57,661 bases of DNA from Fragilaria crotonensis (GCA_022925895.1 JAKSYS010000392.1:1-57661); one strand, 5' to 3'. Numbered from the stretch's first letter, positions 43,150 to 53,735 are shown. The notes: generated from the letters alone by a model not told the origin. Numbers and translations are program-made.

Positions 43150-44200
43150 GTGGCTCAGGTATTGTACCAACCTTAATAAGCACCATAATAATGCACTCCG
43201 TGCATCACATGGCTGATCTTTATGTTCCAATTGTATCACGTGGTGACATGGTGATTAAGAGGCCATCCATGTTGTTAGCATCCTGCTTGCTCGACCATAA
43301 TCACGACGAGGCGATCGACGACGCCTAAAGAGGCTTTCTGGAAGTTATCTTTAGATTCAAGTGACTCGATATCAAAGTTTTTTTGCCAATCAAATGTATC
43401 GTCAGGGAAGTCAAGCGAATTAACGTCGTAGGTCATAGGGAGACTCGTCGATTGTATGGCTGTAAGGATCGATCGGTAACGCTCAGGTTGTAGACCATGT
43501 TGAAAGGCACTTTTAACAGCCTCGTCAACGACTATACTGTGGCGTGGTGTGAGCAGTGTGCCATCGGAGCTCTCCAAAGTCGTGGCAAGTTGGTTGAGGT
43601 TCTAGTGCTCGGTTTGCATGTGCAATGCAAACTCTTGCCTCTTATTCGAGAGCAAATTAAATGATGAAGACGGCCTCGCATGCGTTAATCTATGACCAGC
43701 TCCATGATTCATGGTTCCTCATGAGGAAGTTCGATGGCACCGCATGAGGTTGGTGGCACTTCAAAATTGCTTCTGCGACATCATCAAGGGGTGATCGTCT
43801 CGTATCTCGACGATACACTTCTTGATTAGGAATGCAAGCTTCTGTTTTCCAGTGTGGGCGTGCGTCAAAGTTGGGTTCCCATAGTGGTGGACATCATAGC
43901 GCTTGATGGCTTAGCAGGGGTCCAAGGTGTGATGTCGCATGCATCATGACGCTTCGTTGCAAATAACTGTGTCTGCACTGTGACAAGTGCGTGAGTTGGG
44001 TAAATTCGGACGAGAGCACCCGTGTGCTTCCTCATTCTCGTTGGTGATCTTTATGTCAAACGTTTGCTTCATAGAATGTTGTCGATTGTGATTATATGAC
44101 ATGCAGCTAGAAGTCGGACTCTAGTTGCATCGGTGTTCGGTGACAGCATGTTTCGTTGCGGCTTGCAGACGTTCGCCTACGAACCAGAGGTAAACTAGTT
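43150..44200 (-). pseudogene. Decayed DUF6824 gene, copy D
   Basis: This is the decayed paralogue of copy B. A remnant of the core can be read near 43840-43900 (YGNPTLTHAHTGKQK, then LAFLIKKC), where the HPGN signature has become HTGK. An open part at 43577-43275 keeps the C-terminal region (VDEAVKSAFQHGLQPERY; VNSLDFPDDTFDW). Upstream sequence to 44200 also matches the 5' side of copy B (GTGTTCGGTGAC(G/A)GCATGTTTCG). Frames are broken in many places and the first exon is not intact. Its right edge joins directly to a fragment of the papain-like gene, showing that a larger block was copied. Confidence 0.75.
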
Positions 44201-44214
44201 CAAAATAATGCGAT

Positions 44215-44530
44215 GTGAAGGACCTGGACGTCTCACGCTGGACCGTCGACTGGATGTCGTGGGCTAAGCCGGAGTCCTTGCTCTCCTCAAATGAGTTAGC
44301 GACCATGTCCCAACGTCTCGATGAAGGGCTTCGGTCAGTCAAAGGAAAACGAGCTCGTTTTGTTGTTCGCGACAAGGACAAACTGGCTCACAGCCGAGTT
44401 TGGAAGTTGGATGACTGGATGACAAATGATGAGACGCAACAGCCACGAAGTGGAACGTCATAGCATCCATCACACCTGTCCTCGACTAGGCTGTCCAGTC
44501 GTGCGTTTGAATCACATTGTGGTGAAAGCC
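44215..44530 (+). pseudogene. Truncated copy of the papain-like gene 3' end
   Basis: DLDVSRWTVDWMSWAKPE and KGKRARFVVRDKDKLAHSRV match the last 90 or so residues of the gene at 38729-39913. Homology continues past the stop into the 3' UTR (TGTGGTGAAAGCCTTTCAT). The 5' two thirds of the gene are missing. The frame breaks after KLDDWMTND through an indel, and the old stop context is altered. It is a pseudogene made by segmental duplication with a large internal deletion. Confidence 0.85.
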
Positions 44531-44599
44531 TTTCATATCATGTGTGTGCGAGTGCACTTGGATTTAGATTGTACTATTTTGTAGTTGTGGGTTGTTGCG

Positions 44600-45232
44600 C
44601 CATGATGATTATGCTGCTCACGTCTCATTTTTGTTGTGAATGGCGGCAGATGCACAGACGCGTCAAGTTTCGCGCACCACTCATATGTTACATGTTCTTT
44701 CGTACTGGTAGCGAAAACCTTCGTGCGTATGCATAGAGCAGATACTGCGGTATCAAATATAATAGAGGTGTATGATATGCAACCATATAGCCGAGTATGG
44801 ATATTTGCAGGTTGCAGGCGGTCCACAAAAAAAAATTCCGGGGTCCAATATCTATCACACGGATCCTAAAACGGACGTGGGAAATACTATCATATCATCA
44901 TATCATCATGTCGTACTTGTAGGACACTCATACTGGAGTACTCCCGTACAAAATACTGGAGAACATCATACAGTACGAGTACGACATCTCTATGCATACG
45001 TCACATATATGTATACAGCTCAAATACATAATCGTGTACATATCTCATGCGGGCGTCAACGGATCTGTCTTTTTCATAGCCAATGCGCTGTACTCGGAGT
45101 TGATGATCACGAATCACGAAACCAAATTCCTTTTGTCATTGATTCGTTGAATCGGCCGCAACGCGCACCTCCGCTCCGTATGTCCTTTTAGCATCGAAGG
45201 TCAAGGATCATTGATATCATTGACCCGACACC
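44600..45232. other. Gene-free stretch
   Basis: Probable promoter side of the gene at 45233. It contains a run of A (44827) and TATCATATCATCATATCATCAT (44889-44910). No gene is supported. Confidence 0.4.
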
Positions 45233-46413
45233 ATGAATATCTTACTAGCCACCGACAAGGTGATCCCTCTGCCACCTCAAGCCGCCAAGGCTCTTAAGGA
45301 ACGAGAGGCAAAGGAGAAAGGAAAGGCATGGTTAGAGGAAGTATCGGACGGAAATGATGAATTGTTCTTGGATTACAACACATGGGCTCATGTCTATGAG
45401 GCAGCTGCGAAACCTGTGAGGTTTGCTGCAAACTCCGTCCTTCCAACCGAGCCTTCGTTGCCTCGGAAGCTGATGTTCCGGAGAAGCTGAGTAGTGCTAC
45501 TACGACTGATGAGGATGGTAGTGGTTCAAAGACAAATGCCACTGGTGCTGATGAGCGTACACCGCACCATCTTCGGTCCGCACAAGCACTTGGAAACAAA
45601 ATGGCCGCACAGTTTGAGAAAGCCCAAAAGGCAAAACTCAAGGCGCGTGTCCTCGAATGCAAACATGAGAATTTAAACACACTCCGAACTGGTCTCAGCG
45701 CAAAGTTGGTATTGATGGTTCTTGACATGTCCTGTCACTTGTTGCAGGATCTGGAAGACACTCTGGAGGACCAGCGGCCCTTTGTGAATGTGATTCGTGC
45801 ACTCGTTTTGAGTTATCGCTTTGAGAAGCCAAACATGCGCCGCAAAATCTTTCACCTACGAGATGTTATTTGTGCCCGACTTGTCGACTTGTTGGACCTC
45901 AAACTGCGAGATCAGACTCTCGCTGAAACACAATTGGCATGTCGCGAGGGACTCGTCAAGATGGAAACTGACGATTTGATCGAACGAGAGTGGCATGCGT
46001 GGATTGAACGCTTTGTATACGTCAAGACTCCCACCACGGATGGTGACGTTGCTCCTTCCGCAACCGTGGTTCCGTATGAAGCCGTCCTGGCCATTACTGG
46101 ATTGGAGCCGCCGGTGGTATTTTTGGAAGAGGAATCAATAGTTGCCATTCGAGAACAGTCTCTGGAACTTGTCAAGAGGTTTGTCAAAAGCAAAATGAAA
46201 AGTGTCCATAAAGTATTGGCAATTGCATTGGATCAGCTCTTGATGGAATACGCCAATGCCAAGTTTGCACCGAATACTTCCAAGGCCGCTCTGCCACTCA
46301 GAGAGGAGATGGTCAACATCGTAGAAAGCATACACGAACGCCTTCTGCAAGCTGTGACGAAGGATGTTTCTGGAATTGTCGATTTGTTGGGCGACATGAT
46401 GACGTTGAAGTAG
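45233..46413 (+). CDS. Unknown helical protein (one apparent frameshift)
   Basis: The start MNILLATDKVIPLPPQAAKA is followed by a basic/acidic helix, then a -1 shift at about 45450. The other frame runs through a Ser/Thr-rich linker (SSATTTDEDGSGSKT), then MAAQFEKAQKAKLKARVLEC to the stop at 46413, for about 393 residues in all. The C-terminal 260 residues are predicted mostly helical by composition, with no catalytic motif and no TM segment. No family was recognised. It is convergent with the gene ending at 46748, with 334 bases between. The shift sits near short A and C runs and adding one base restores one frame, so a consensus error is likely. Confidence 0.6.
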
Positions 46414-46747
46414 CAACCCTGCAGATTTTCTTTTATGTACAACGTATCCATATAGATGCTTCTTAACCGTCTGTATTAGTAGACCTATCAAGAATTTATT
46501 TGGTTAGAGTTGACGTCGTACTACGAGTTGAAGAGGTCCTGAGTAAAACCAACAAAAATTCAACAGATGAAAGTTGCAGTTCGAGACAACATTTTTTGAT
46601 CGAGACCAAAACAAACGATAAAGACATCTTCATTTGCTCCCGTCGCTATAATGTATTTCTACAATTTCCACAGCAGAGACCCTGCATCAAAATGATTGTG
46701 TGTACACTCCACCCTCCAGTGATTACAAAAGAATAGTGCAGCTGCTT

Positions 46748-48866
46748 CTACACCGACAGGGCTACTCCCTTGAATTGAAGAACTGCGTCGTCACCATGCT
46801 TTGACTTTTGCTTTGTGTGACATTTGTCACAGTAGTCTTGTTCCATGATTGGATAGAACCACGAGCGGGCTGTACAATCCGTACCACATCCGTCGCAAGC
46901 AACATTGAATTGCTGTTTCTTTCCCCGTTTCGATGACTTGGGCATATCAACAACGGCTGAAGAGCTCGATTCGTCTAATAACGCCTTTTTCGCTTTACCG
47001 CCAGCCGCACCTGCAGTGGCAGGTGTCAGTGAGGAGGTGGACTTTCGTTTTCTCAAAGTTCGGAGCACCTCCGTGTGAGTAGTCCCTTGAGATGAAGTAC
47101 CTCCTGATTCTACTTTATCAACCGTGGGCTGGTTCTTCAATCGTGGGCGACTAGGAGGCTCGCGCTTCTTGGCGGCAAGTGCAACAATGCCTTGAGCGAC
47201 AGCAAGATCCTTCTTGGATGCCTTGAGTGCGAGTCCGGATCCATTGTATCCCGCCGAAAAATTCTGAATAAGCATGGGTTCGTCTCTTGACCAGACGGGA
47301 AAGTCTTCCAAACGAGGGCATCCACTCTCAAGGCCATCCTTCAAATCCTTTAAGCTTACCATGACAACATGATCGGCTGCGCGAGCTTTCGAAACCTTGG
47401 CCATTCCTGGTTCTTTCCCCACGACCAGAACGTCAGTCTTTCCGGATATGGCACTCGTGACGCGACCACCAAAGGCGACAATCATGGCCTTGGTCTTGTC
47501 TTTTCCCAACGAAAGGCCTTTGCCACCGCCGATTTCGGGAAAGATGCCTGTCAGAACAAAGGTCTTGTCACGGAATGCGTCTGCTGGCGATGCGCCATTT
47601 TTTCCCGGCACGGGAACAACAAAGCGTTGACGAGGTGCCAATACAATGGCAGACGACGAGGACTCCATGGGGAGTGGTAGCGCTTGTTGTGGATTTAGTG
47701 GATCGTTCAATGATGGTGGTGATGATGTTTCGGAGGTAGATGCAGCACCGCCGGCAGTCTTTCTTGGGGCTGTTCTGCGAGCCCAATTTTGCTTGTTCAT
47801 GACGTGACGGACGATCTTGTCCTTGTCGCTTTGATGCAATTCCGGAAACCCAGAAAGTAAAACATCATTCATGCTCGACAATGCGCGTTCAAAGACTTGA
47901 AAATCGTTGCATGCATCCGGATCGGGTACACCCAACCAGACCTTGAAAGGGACACCTGTAGTGGCATCACCAGTGCCATTGTATGCAAGTGGTTAGAGGT
48001 GAGATGAATCGAAACGATAGAGCACCGACGACGACGACACGGAGCACAAGAGACCAGTATAACGAGTGGTAGTCATAGAGACAGGAACTGCAAGCAAACT
48101 TACGCCAACATCTTAAATGCACCCATCCTCCATACGTTCCCGATTGTCCATTCATCCATCCTATTCTAATTTCTCCCTTGTCAATTATTTTCCAATCTGT
48201 TTCTATTGCGAGCGCATCGGTTGTGCGTGCAGATAGTCTTGAGGATCGTAACGATTTATTGTCGTTTTCAACAACAACAGGACGGGGTCTACAATTTGCG
48301 GACTTTCCCTTTTGAGTGCATTTGCTGCGATCGCTCCTTGCCAGTTCCACCCGGTATAGCGGAACTTCCTCCTCGGCGGCTTCTTGATAGTACTCCCAGG
48401 ATGGCGTTTCCATGGATGCGAAATGGTGGTCGTAGGAATCCATGTTGAAAAATTCATCTTCATCGTCACTTTTTGATGTTGATGTTGTTGCTGATGATGA
48501 TTGATTATCTGCATCGGACTGTGCTTTATTCTTCCCTGAAGGCGATTTTGTGAATTGGAAACAATCGGCAAAGAGCCAATCATCCGAAGGACGACTGCGT
48601 GTTGCACGTTGTTGATTTTGACGGTTCGTTCCATGGTGCAAGTCTCTCAACAATTCAAAGGAAGTTTGAATTGTTCGAAATAATTCAATGTCATCTCCAC
48701 CCTTGTCGGGATGATGCTGAAGGACGGCCCGAAAGTAATGCTTCTTAATCACAGCATTGAATTCATCGTGACGCGTCGCATGGTTTTCAAACTCTAAACT
48801 ACTTTCAATGCCAAGAACGGCAAGGCATTGACGAATGGTCGTCCTTCGACTCGACGACGGTGCCAT
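46748..48866 (-). CDS. J-domain / PARP-type finger / BRCT / ZZ-finger fusion protein (2 exons)
   Basis: Exons 48866-48104 and 47955-46748, phase 1, with a 148-bp GT-AG intron containing CTAAC near its end, join to 656 residues. A J domain with QHHPDKGGDD (HPD at residues 52-54) comes first, then an acidic Ser-rich linker. A PARP-finger-like segment follows (VELARSDRSKC ... GEIRIG ... GGWVHLRCWR) that is completed across the splice (R-VPFKVWLGVPDPD). A BRCT domain begins near residue 382 (FRDKTFVLTGIFPEIGG, AFGGRVTSAISGKTDVLVVG). A ZZ-like zinc finger ends the protein (ACDGCGTDC ... DYCDKCH, about 605-640). PARP fingers and BRCT domains act in DNA-damage sensing and the J domain recruits Hsp70. 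A nuclear DNA-repair or chromatin role is inferred. Confidence 0.82.
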
Positions 48867-49770
48867 GGACTTTGTTGCTGGAATGAAATGCGTGTACCGT
48901 ACAGTGGTTTGAGGTGCACCGCTTCAATGTCAGTGCTATGATCATAACACCTCACGCCTCACGCAACACACAACACGCGCCAACCGGTGTGAAAAAAAAC
49001 CATGGAGGAAATGCATAGCATGCATATCGTGGTCACGGAACATAAATGTACTCGGCGTACAACATACTACGTAGTACCAGTCCACAGTACCACTATCAGC
49101 GTCAATGTCATCATGTCATCATAGCCCCCGATGGCTTGAAGGTGAATGTGTATTAGGGTTAAGGGTATGCTGGTATACACTATACATTGACAGGCGGGGG
49201 GCATTCCAGATTCCAGTGTACAGCACCGAGTCGTATTAGTACATTAGTACCGGTACTTGCTACGTAGAGTACGTGGTACACCTCTCTACATAGGACGCAG
49301 GCCCGTATATGCATTTAATAATTAATAGCGCATATTTGCATACGCAATTAGTCCGAGAACGCGTATGTGCATACAGCGGAGCTCTTGAGTATATCTGAAT
49401 ACGTATATATTGCATCATAAGTCATAAATCAAAACATAGCTAAAGTACAGTGGTTCGGATATCGACATGGGCACTCCAAAGCTGTGAATCGTCAGAAAAG
49501 GACTACCAGGTACAGTACTATATCTCTCAAGAATCATGCCAATATCCGATGAGTGGGTTTTGTGGAACTCAGAACTCTACTAAGCAGTTGCAGCTAATGT
49601 TCATTTTAAAACGATTATAGCATGGTTTACCCACAGAGAACTGCTCGTGCGGTCTGTGGCACTGTGACCCTCTACACGATGTATGTAACGAGAATTCGGA
49701 TCTAACTTGGAGAAGGATCCTTAGGCACCTTCGTTGCTTTTTGTGCCTTCGAGTCGTTCTTGAGATCACT
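48867..49770. other. Gene-free stretch
   Basis: Rich in GTAC-centred words (GTACCGGTAC at 49248, AGTACGTGGTAC at 49268) and ACACAC/CACGC runs. It holds the promoter side of the J-BRCT gene. No gene is supported. Confidence 0.4.
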
Positions 49771-50340
49771 TCAACGGTTATCCCCCTTGGTCGCCTTCGT
49801 CGCATTTTTTGGCTTGGGCACCTTCGCCTCGCCCTTGAGTTCACGGACACGAGTTTTACCCTTGGGGATCTTTGTAGTATTCGTTGACTTCGGTGCCTTC
49901 AACTCGCCCTTCAGGTCACCTTCAGGATTAGTTCCCTTGGGCGTCTTGGGCGTCTTGGTAGTATTTGTTGCCTTTACCGCGCCCTTGAGTTCACGTGTTG
50001 GTTTAACACCCTTGGGCAACTTGGTAGTATTTGTTGCCTTTACCGCGCCCTTGAGTTCACGTGTAGGATTAACGCCTTTGGACTTCTTCGTAGTGTTTGT
50101 TGCCTTTAGCGCGCCCTTGAGGTCACGTGTTGGTTTAACGCCCTTGGGCAACTTGGTAGTATTTGTTGCCTTTACCGCGCCCTTGAGTTCACGTGCAGGA
50201 TTAACGCCTTTGGGCTTCTTCGTAGTATTTGTTCCCTTCTGAGCCTTCAACTCGCGCTTCAGGCCCCGAACTAGGTCATGGACAGCGAAGGCACCTTGAG
50301 CGGAAAAGGCGAGGATTACGAAGAAGACGGCAAACTTCAT
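49771..50340 (-). CDS. Secreted Lys/Thr-rich repeat protein, silica-associated-like
   Basis: 189 residues from the ATG at 50340; the frame continues upstream, but MKFAVFFVILAFSAQGAFA is a clear signal peptide, cleaved after AFA. The mature chain is built of about seven imperfect units of roughly 20 residues, KATNTTKLPKGVKPTRELKG and variants, each with an N-glycosylation sequon (NTT), a KxPKG lysine cluster and an RELKG block. No Cys and almost no aromatic residues are present. Secreted lysine-rich repeats with hydroxy amino acids are the hallmark of diatom silaffins and related silica-matrix proteins, but no KXXK pattern or RXL maturation site of known silaffins is firmly identified. A cell-wall or matrix role is an inference. 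Confidence 0.75.
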   Translation of the reverse strand: MKFAVFFVILAFSAQGAFAVHDLVRGLKRELKAQKGTNTTKKPKGVNPARELKGAVKATNTTKLPKGVKPTRDLKGALKATNTTKKSKGVNPTRELKGAVKATNTTKLPKGVKPTRELKGAVKATNTTKTPKTPKGTNPEGDLKGELKAPKSTNTTKIPKGKTRVRELKGEAKVPKPKNATKATKGDNR

Positions 50341-50665
50341 GGCAGGCAAATATGGAGTACTTGTACTCGGAGTATACCCTGAAATATGTCTCTTGAAGGT
50401 TTGTGTGAGTGTGTGGATGAAACGAGAAACGAGGGGGGATTCTTCGACACATGCAGTATGACGTATGACATACAGTTCGGATTTTCGCAGATGACTCTTG
50501 CAAAGGGCAAATGACTTATTGAAATGTCTTTTTCTTTGAATTTTCAAATTTGATTTATTTGTCGCCCCTTTTATCTTGCACCACGTTGTACGCTACCGTA
50601 CCCTGGATTCAACGCGTAACGCATACTCCGTCAATTTTCGTCTTGAGTCCGTTGCATCTAAGGCC

Positions 50666-50716
50666 CACCCTTACGGTAGCGAAAAGTTGCGATGAAAAAC
50701 TGACCCCCCAACTTTT
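50666..50716 (+). repeat. Inverted repeat arm 1 (left)
   Basis: CACCCTTACGGTAGCGAAAA... pairs with 51770-51820, with two mismatches in 51 bases. It contains TGACCCCCCAACTTTT. Confidence 0.88.
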
Positions 50717-51064
50717 GTTTTAGAAAATGTCGTTTCCCCGGCCTTATCGTGAATACAAATAAAGTTGTGTTTTCCGGGTCATTCTTTATCCTAGTGTCGC
50801 ATTTTATTCCATACTCGGAGTACTCCAGTATTCTTTCAGGCAATTCCACCGCACACCGTTATTGATGACTGCAGGGAATGCAGCCCCCTCCCGCATTTGT
50901 TACCCTCCATACTTATCTTGAGAACGACGACGACGACGAGTGGCAATAATGCACGATAGTTGTTTTTTAGGATTAGCTAGAGTAGACGTAGTAGATCCTT
51001 AGTTTAGAACAAATATAAGCTAATACCATACATGGTAACATTTGAGGAAGCAGTTCTCGGAAAG

Positions 51065-51600
51065 CGTCGCCATCATGGCCGCTAGCGTCTAGCTAGTGTC
51101 GCGAGGGTCGCAGTGTCGACGACGACGTCAAGCGATGCCGTCGTCGCGAGGTTTCGTGTCGCTTGTGTCGTCGTCGTCGCGAGATTTAGTGTTGACGTCG
51201 CGAGCGTCGCTTGTGTCGTCGTCGACAACGTCCACTGTCGCCTTGTCGTTGTTAGTGTCGTCGTCGTCGTCGCCAGGTCTATCATAGTGCCGTTGTCCCG
51301 TCATGGTCGCCACTCTAGTCGCCGTCTTCGTCGTTGCGAGTGTCGCTCGTCCGCGTTGGTAACATCTAGTGTCGCCGCTTTCGCTTGTGTCGTTGTCGTG
51401 GCGAGGTTTCGTGTCGCCTCCTCGTCGTCGCTAGCGTCTCTAGTCGCCGTCGTCGTTCGTCGTCATCGCCGCGAGGTCAAGTGACACTGTCGTCGTCAGT
51501 GTTGCTCGTTGACGTCGACGACGAGCGACATTGCCGTCGCTAGTGTCGTCGTCGCGACTCGCGACGTCTGGTGCCGGCGTCGTCGTTGTTCGCTGGTGTT
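51065..51600. repeat. GTC/GTCGTC-rich low-complexity core
   Basis: About 530 bases of degenerate GTCGTC, GTCGCGAG and GTGTCGTCGTC words. Several frames on both strands stay open only because of the repeated composition. Recurrent phrases such as GTCGCGAGGTTTCGTGTCGC (51147 and near 51400) suggest repeated local duplication. It is not considered coding. Confidence 0.75.
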
Positions 51601-51632
51601 GTTCCACTTTATGATTCACTCGACTCGATGCT

Positions 51633-51709
51633 CTCAACTTTTCATCGAAAAGTTGCTGATAAAAGTTGGGCCCCAACTTTTACCACCAACTTTTCGATGA
51701 AAAGTTGAG
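51633..51709. repeat. 77-base near-perfect palindrome
   Basis: CTCAACTTTTCATCGAAAAG... mirrors to ...CTTTTCGATGAAAAGTTGAG around a GGGCCCC centre near 51671, and each arm also contains smaller palindromes (CAACTTTTC..GAAAAGTTG). It could extrude as a cruciform. Confidence 0.85.
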
Positions 51710-51769
51710 ATCGGTCCAACTTGGTTTTTCATGCAACTTTTCATCCATAAGGCCGGTGAACATGAAAAA

Positions 51770-51880
51770 AAAAGTTGGGGGGTCAGTTTTTCATCTCAAC
51801 TTTTCGTTACCGTAAGGGTGTGTGTATACAGCAAAAAACTTGGAAACTTGGATCGAAGTTTCCAAGTTTCCAACGGAATC
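51770..51880 (-). repeat. Shared inverted arm
   Basis: 51770-51820 pairs with 50666-50716, and 51810-51880 pairs with 53016-53087 (about 80% by eye, ending GCTGTATACACACACCCT). The arm CCGTAAGGGTG is used by both hairpins. Confidence 0.75.
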
Positions 51881-53180
51881 TCACCTCCAAAAAACAAAAT
51901 GGATTCCCTAATTCGTGACTTAACTTGGATTTCCGAGTTGGTAAGACTCAACTTTGATCGACTTGGACGTCCAAGTTGACCACATTTTTTTAGCCAAGTT
52001 TGGCAATCCAAGTTTCGTATGCGCTATATTTCCGCGCGCGTCTTCGTAATCGGAGTGCTCAAGTACTTGTACTGCTATCAACGGTATCAACTGATGAGTG
52101 CGCTCATCGTCGTCGGGAGCCATGTTTCAACGATGAGGAACGACACCACACCAGAGGGTCCTCATCAGTCACAATATGATTGCCCCAGTCCTACTTAGCT
52201 ATTTCGTCTAAAATAGTGAAAGCCATTAATTCAAGGGTTGTATTTCTATTCAATCTAAGATAGCAAATGCGTAATAACGAGCGAGTTCGAGAAAGGGAAG
52301 GCAATTACAGCCATACGGATGTCGCCCAACTCAAAGATTTAGGGGCACAGAGACGGAGAAACGCAGCTCTGGTGGGAGAGGTTGCCGTTATTCAGATCCT
52401 GAGAAGGGACACATTGAGGGAAACGAGGCACTGGTGGGAGAATTTGCCAAATAGGAAGCGTGCGGCGCGGCAGAAACAACAAGGCAGATCGAACCTTGGC
52501 TGACAACAAGGGCCTTCCCTGTGGCTAAAAATCAGCTCCTTGACGTGACGGAGGCATGATAAGTGTGATTGACGATGAATCTTTCTCATCAGCGGAAAGG
52601 TGTGTAGAATCATCCCAAACAACCCGAACTGGACGTTTCCCCTCCGGGAGTGCCATGGTCCCACATGAGGGAGGAAGCGTACACTTCTCAGGGCGAAGTC
52701 CTTCACGCAAGTCATTCCACAAGCAAGTCTCTCTTCTTCAAAGTGGCTGCTCAGCACTCATGTCAGGTTCAACGAGACGACGAGGCGATGAGGCGACGAC
52801 GAGGACTGCATTGTGCGTCATCTGTTGTGCCTCCTTGTGATAGTGGTCAAGAACGCAGTGCATGTCGAATCTTCGGACAAAACATCTGTCCGATACTCAC
52901 GTTCGTCTTCTTCGAAAGAAAACTTGGGAGTTTCCAACTTGGAAACAAAGTTTGAATTTTGCTGAATACATGGCACTGGACCTGGACAAAAATAACACAA
53001 CGATTTCTTTCCCAAGATTCCGTTGGGAACTTCGAAACTTGGATCCAAGTTCTGAAATTTTTTGCTGTATACACACACCCTATAAGGGTGGGCCTAACCG
53101 GAAGGAACCCCATTACCAGAAGAATATAAAGAAATTAATCTCACTGGGTTAAGAAGAAACGTCTTTTGAAGTTTAATTAT

Positions 53181-53735
53181 TGGGGAAATTGCTATCGTAC
53201 CTGTTATCTATTCCAAAAATTGAAAACACCTGTTATCGGCTATAATATACCCCCTCAAATGACAATAATAGCATGCTAACTTTTACTATATCAAAAACAC
53301 CTATTATCTTTTTGCCATGTTTTCAATAGCACCATTTATGTTTTACACAACTTGCAATATCACCTATTACAATTTGCAATAACACCTGTTTCGATTATGC
53401 CAATTTCAACTCCACGCAAATTATCGTACCCCATAACGTAGAATGCCAACACATTGACACACTTTCAAAGGTAAGGATCTCACGCATTGCTTAGCATTAT
53501 CATGTGCTTCTCACTGATGAAATAAGCTGTGTTATTCCATTGACAATGCTTGGTGTGATGGTGTGAGGAAGTATCTGGTCATCTTGTGTGCTCTTGGGTA
53601 CATTCTGGTCGCATTGTCATATGCCTTCAGATTTCTCGGGCTTGAGATGGGTCAGTAACAAAAAATCGCTCGTATACAGTGGTGTACAAATGTACAACGA
53701 CGATCTTTTATGACACCAACACAACACAATCTCAT
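53181..53735 (+). repeat. MULE left terminal inverted repeat
   Basis: About 555 bp from TTGGGGAAATTGCTATCG to AACACAATCTCATC. Its reverse complement is at 57108-57658 with only small indels and substitutions by eye. The left flank TTAATTA matches the TTA at the window edge, but the target duplication cannot be measured because the window ends there. Confidence 0.92.

Larger units (their letters stand above)
50660..53096. mobile_element. Nested palindromic (foldback-like) element
   Basis: The outer edges are inverted: TAAGGCCCACCCTTA (from 50659) and ATAAGGGTGGGCCTA (to 53095). Inside, one inverted pair (50666-50716 with 51770-51820, 49 of 51 matching by eye) encloses the left 1.15 kb and extends further inward with lower identity. 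A second pair (51810-51880 with 53016-53087) encloses the right 1.2 kb and shares its left arm edge with the first at about 51810-51820. The whole is therefore three inverted arms around two loops. No transposase was recognised, so a non-autonomous foldback or two abutting MITEs is inferred. Confidence 0.65.

Noticed and set aside
51065-51600. Open frames on both strands in the GTC-rich tract
   Set aside because: They are open in several frames because of composition only, with no start context, domain or boundary.
52267-52757. Overlapping plus and minus frames inside the nested palindromic element
   Set aside because: No domain and opposite-strand overlap; likely chance.
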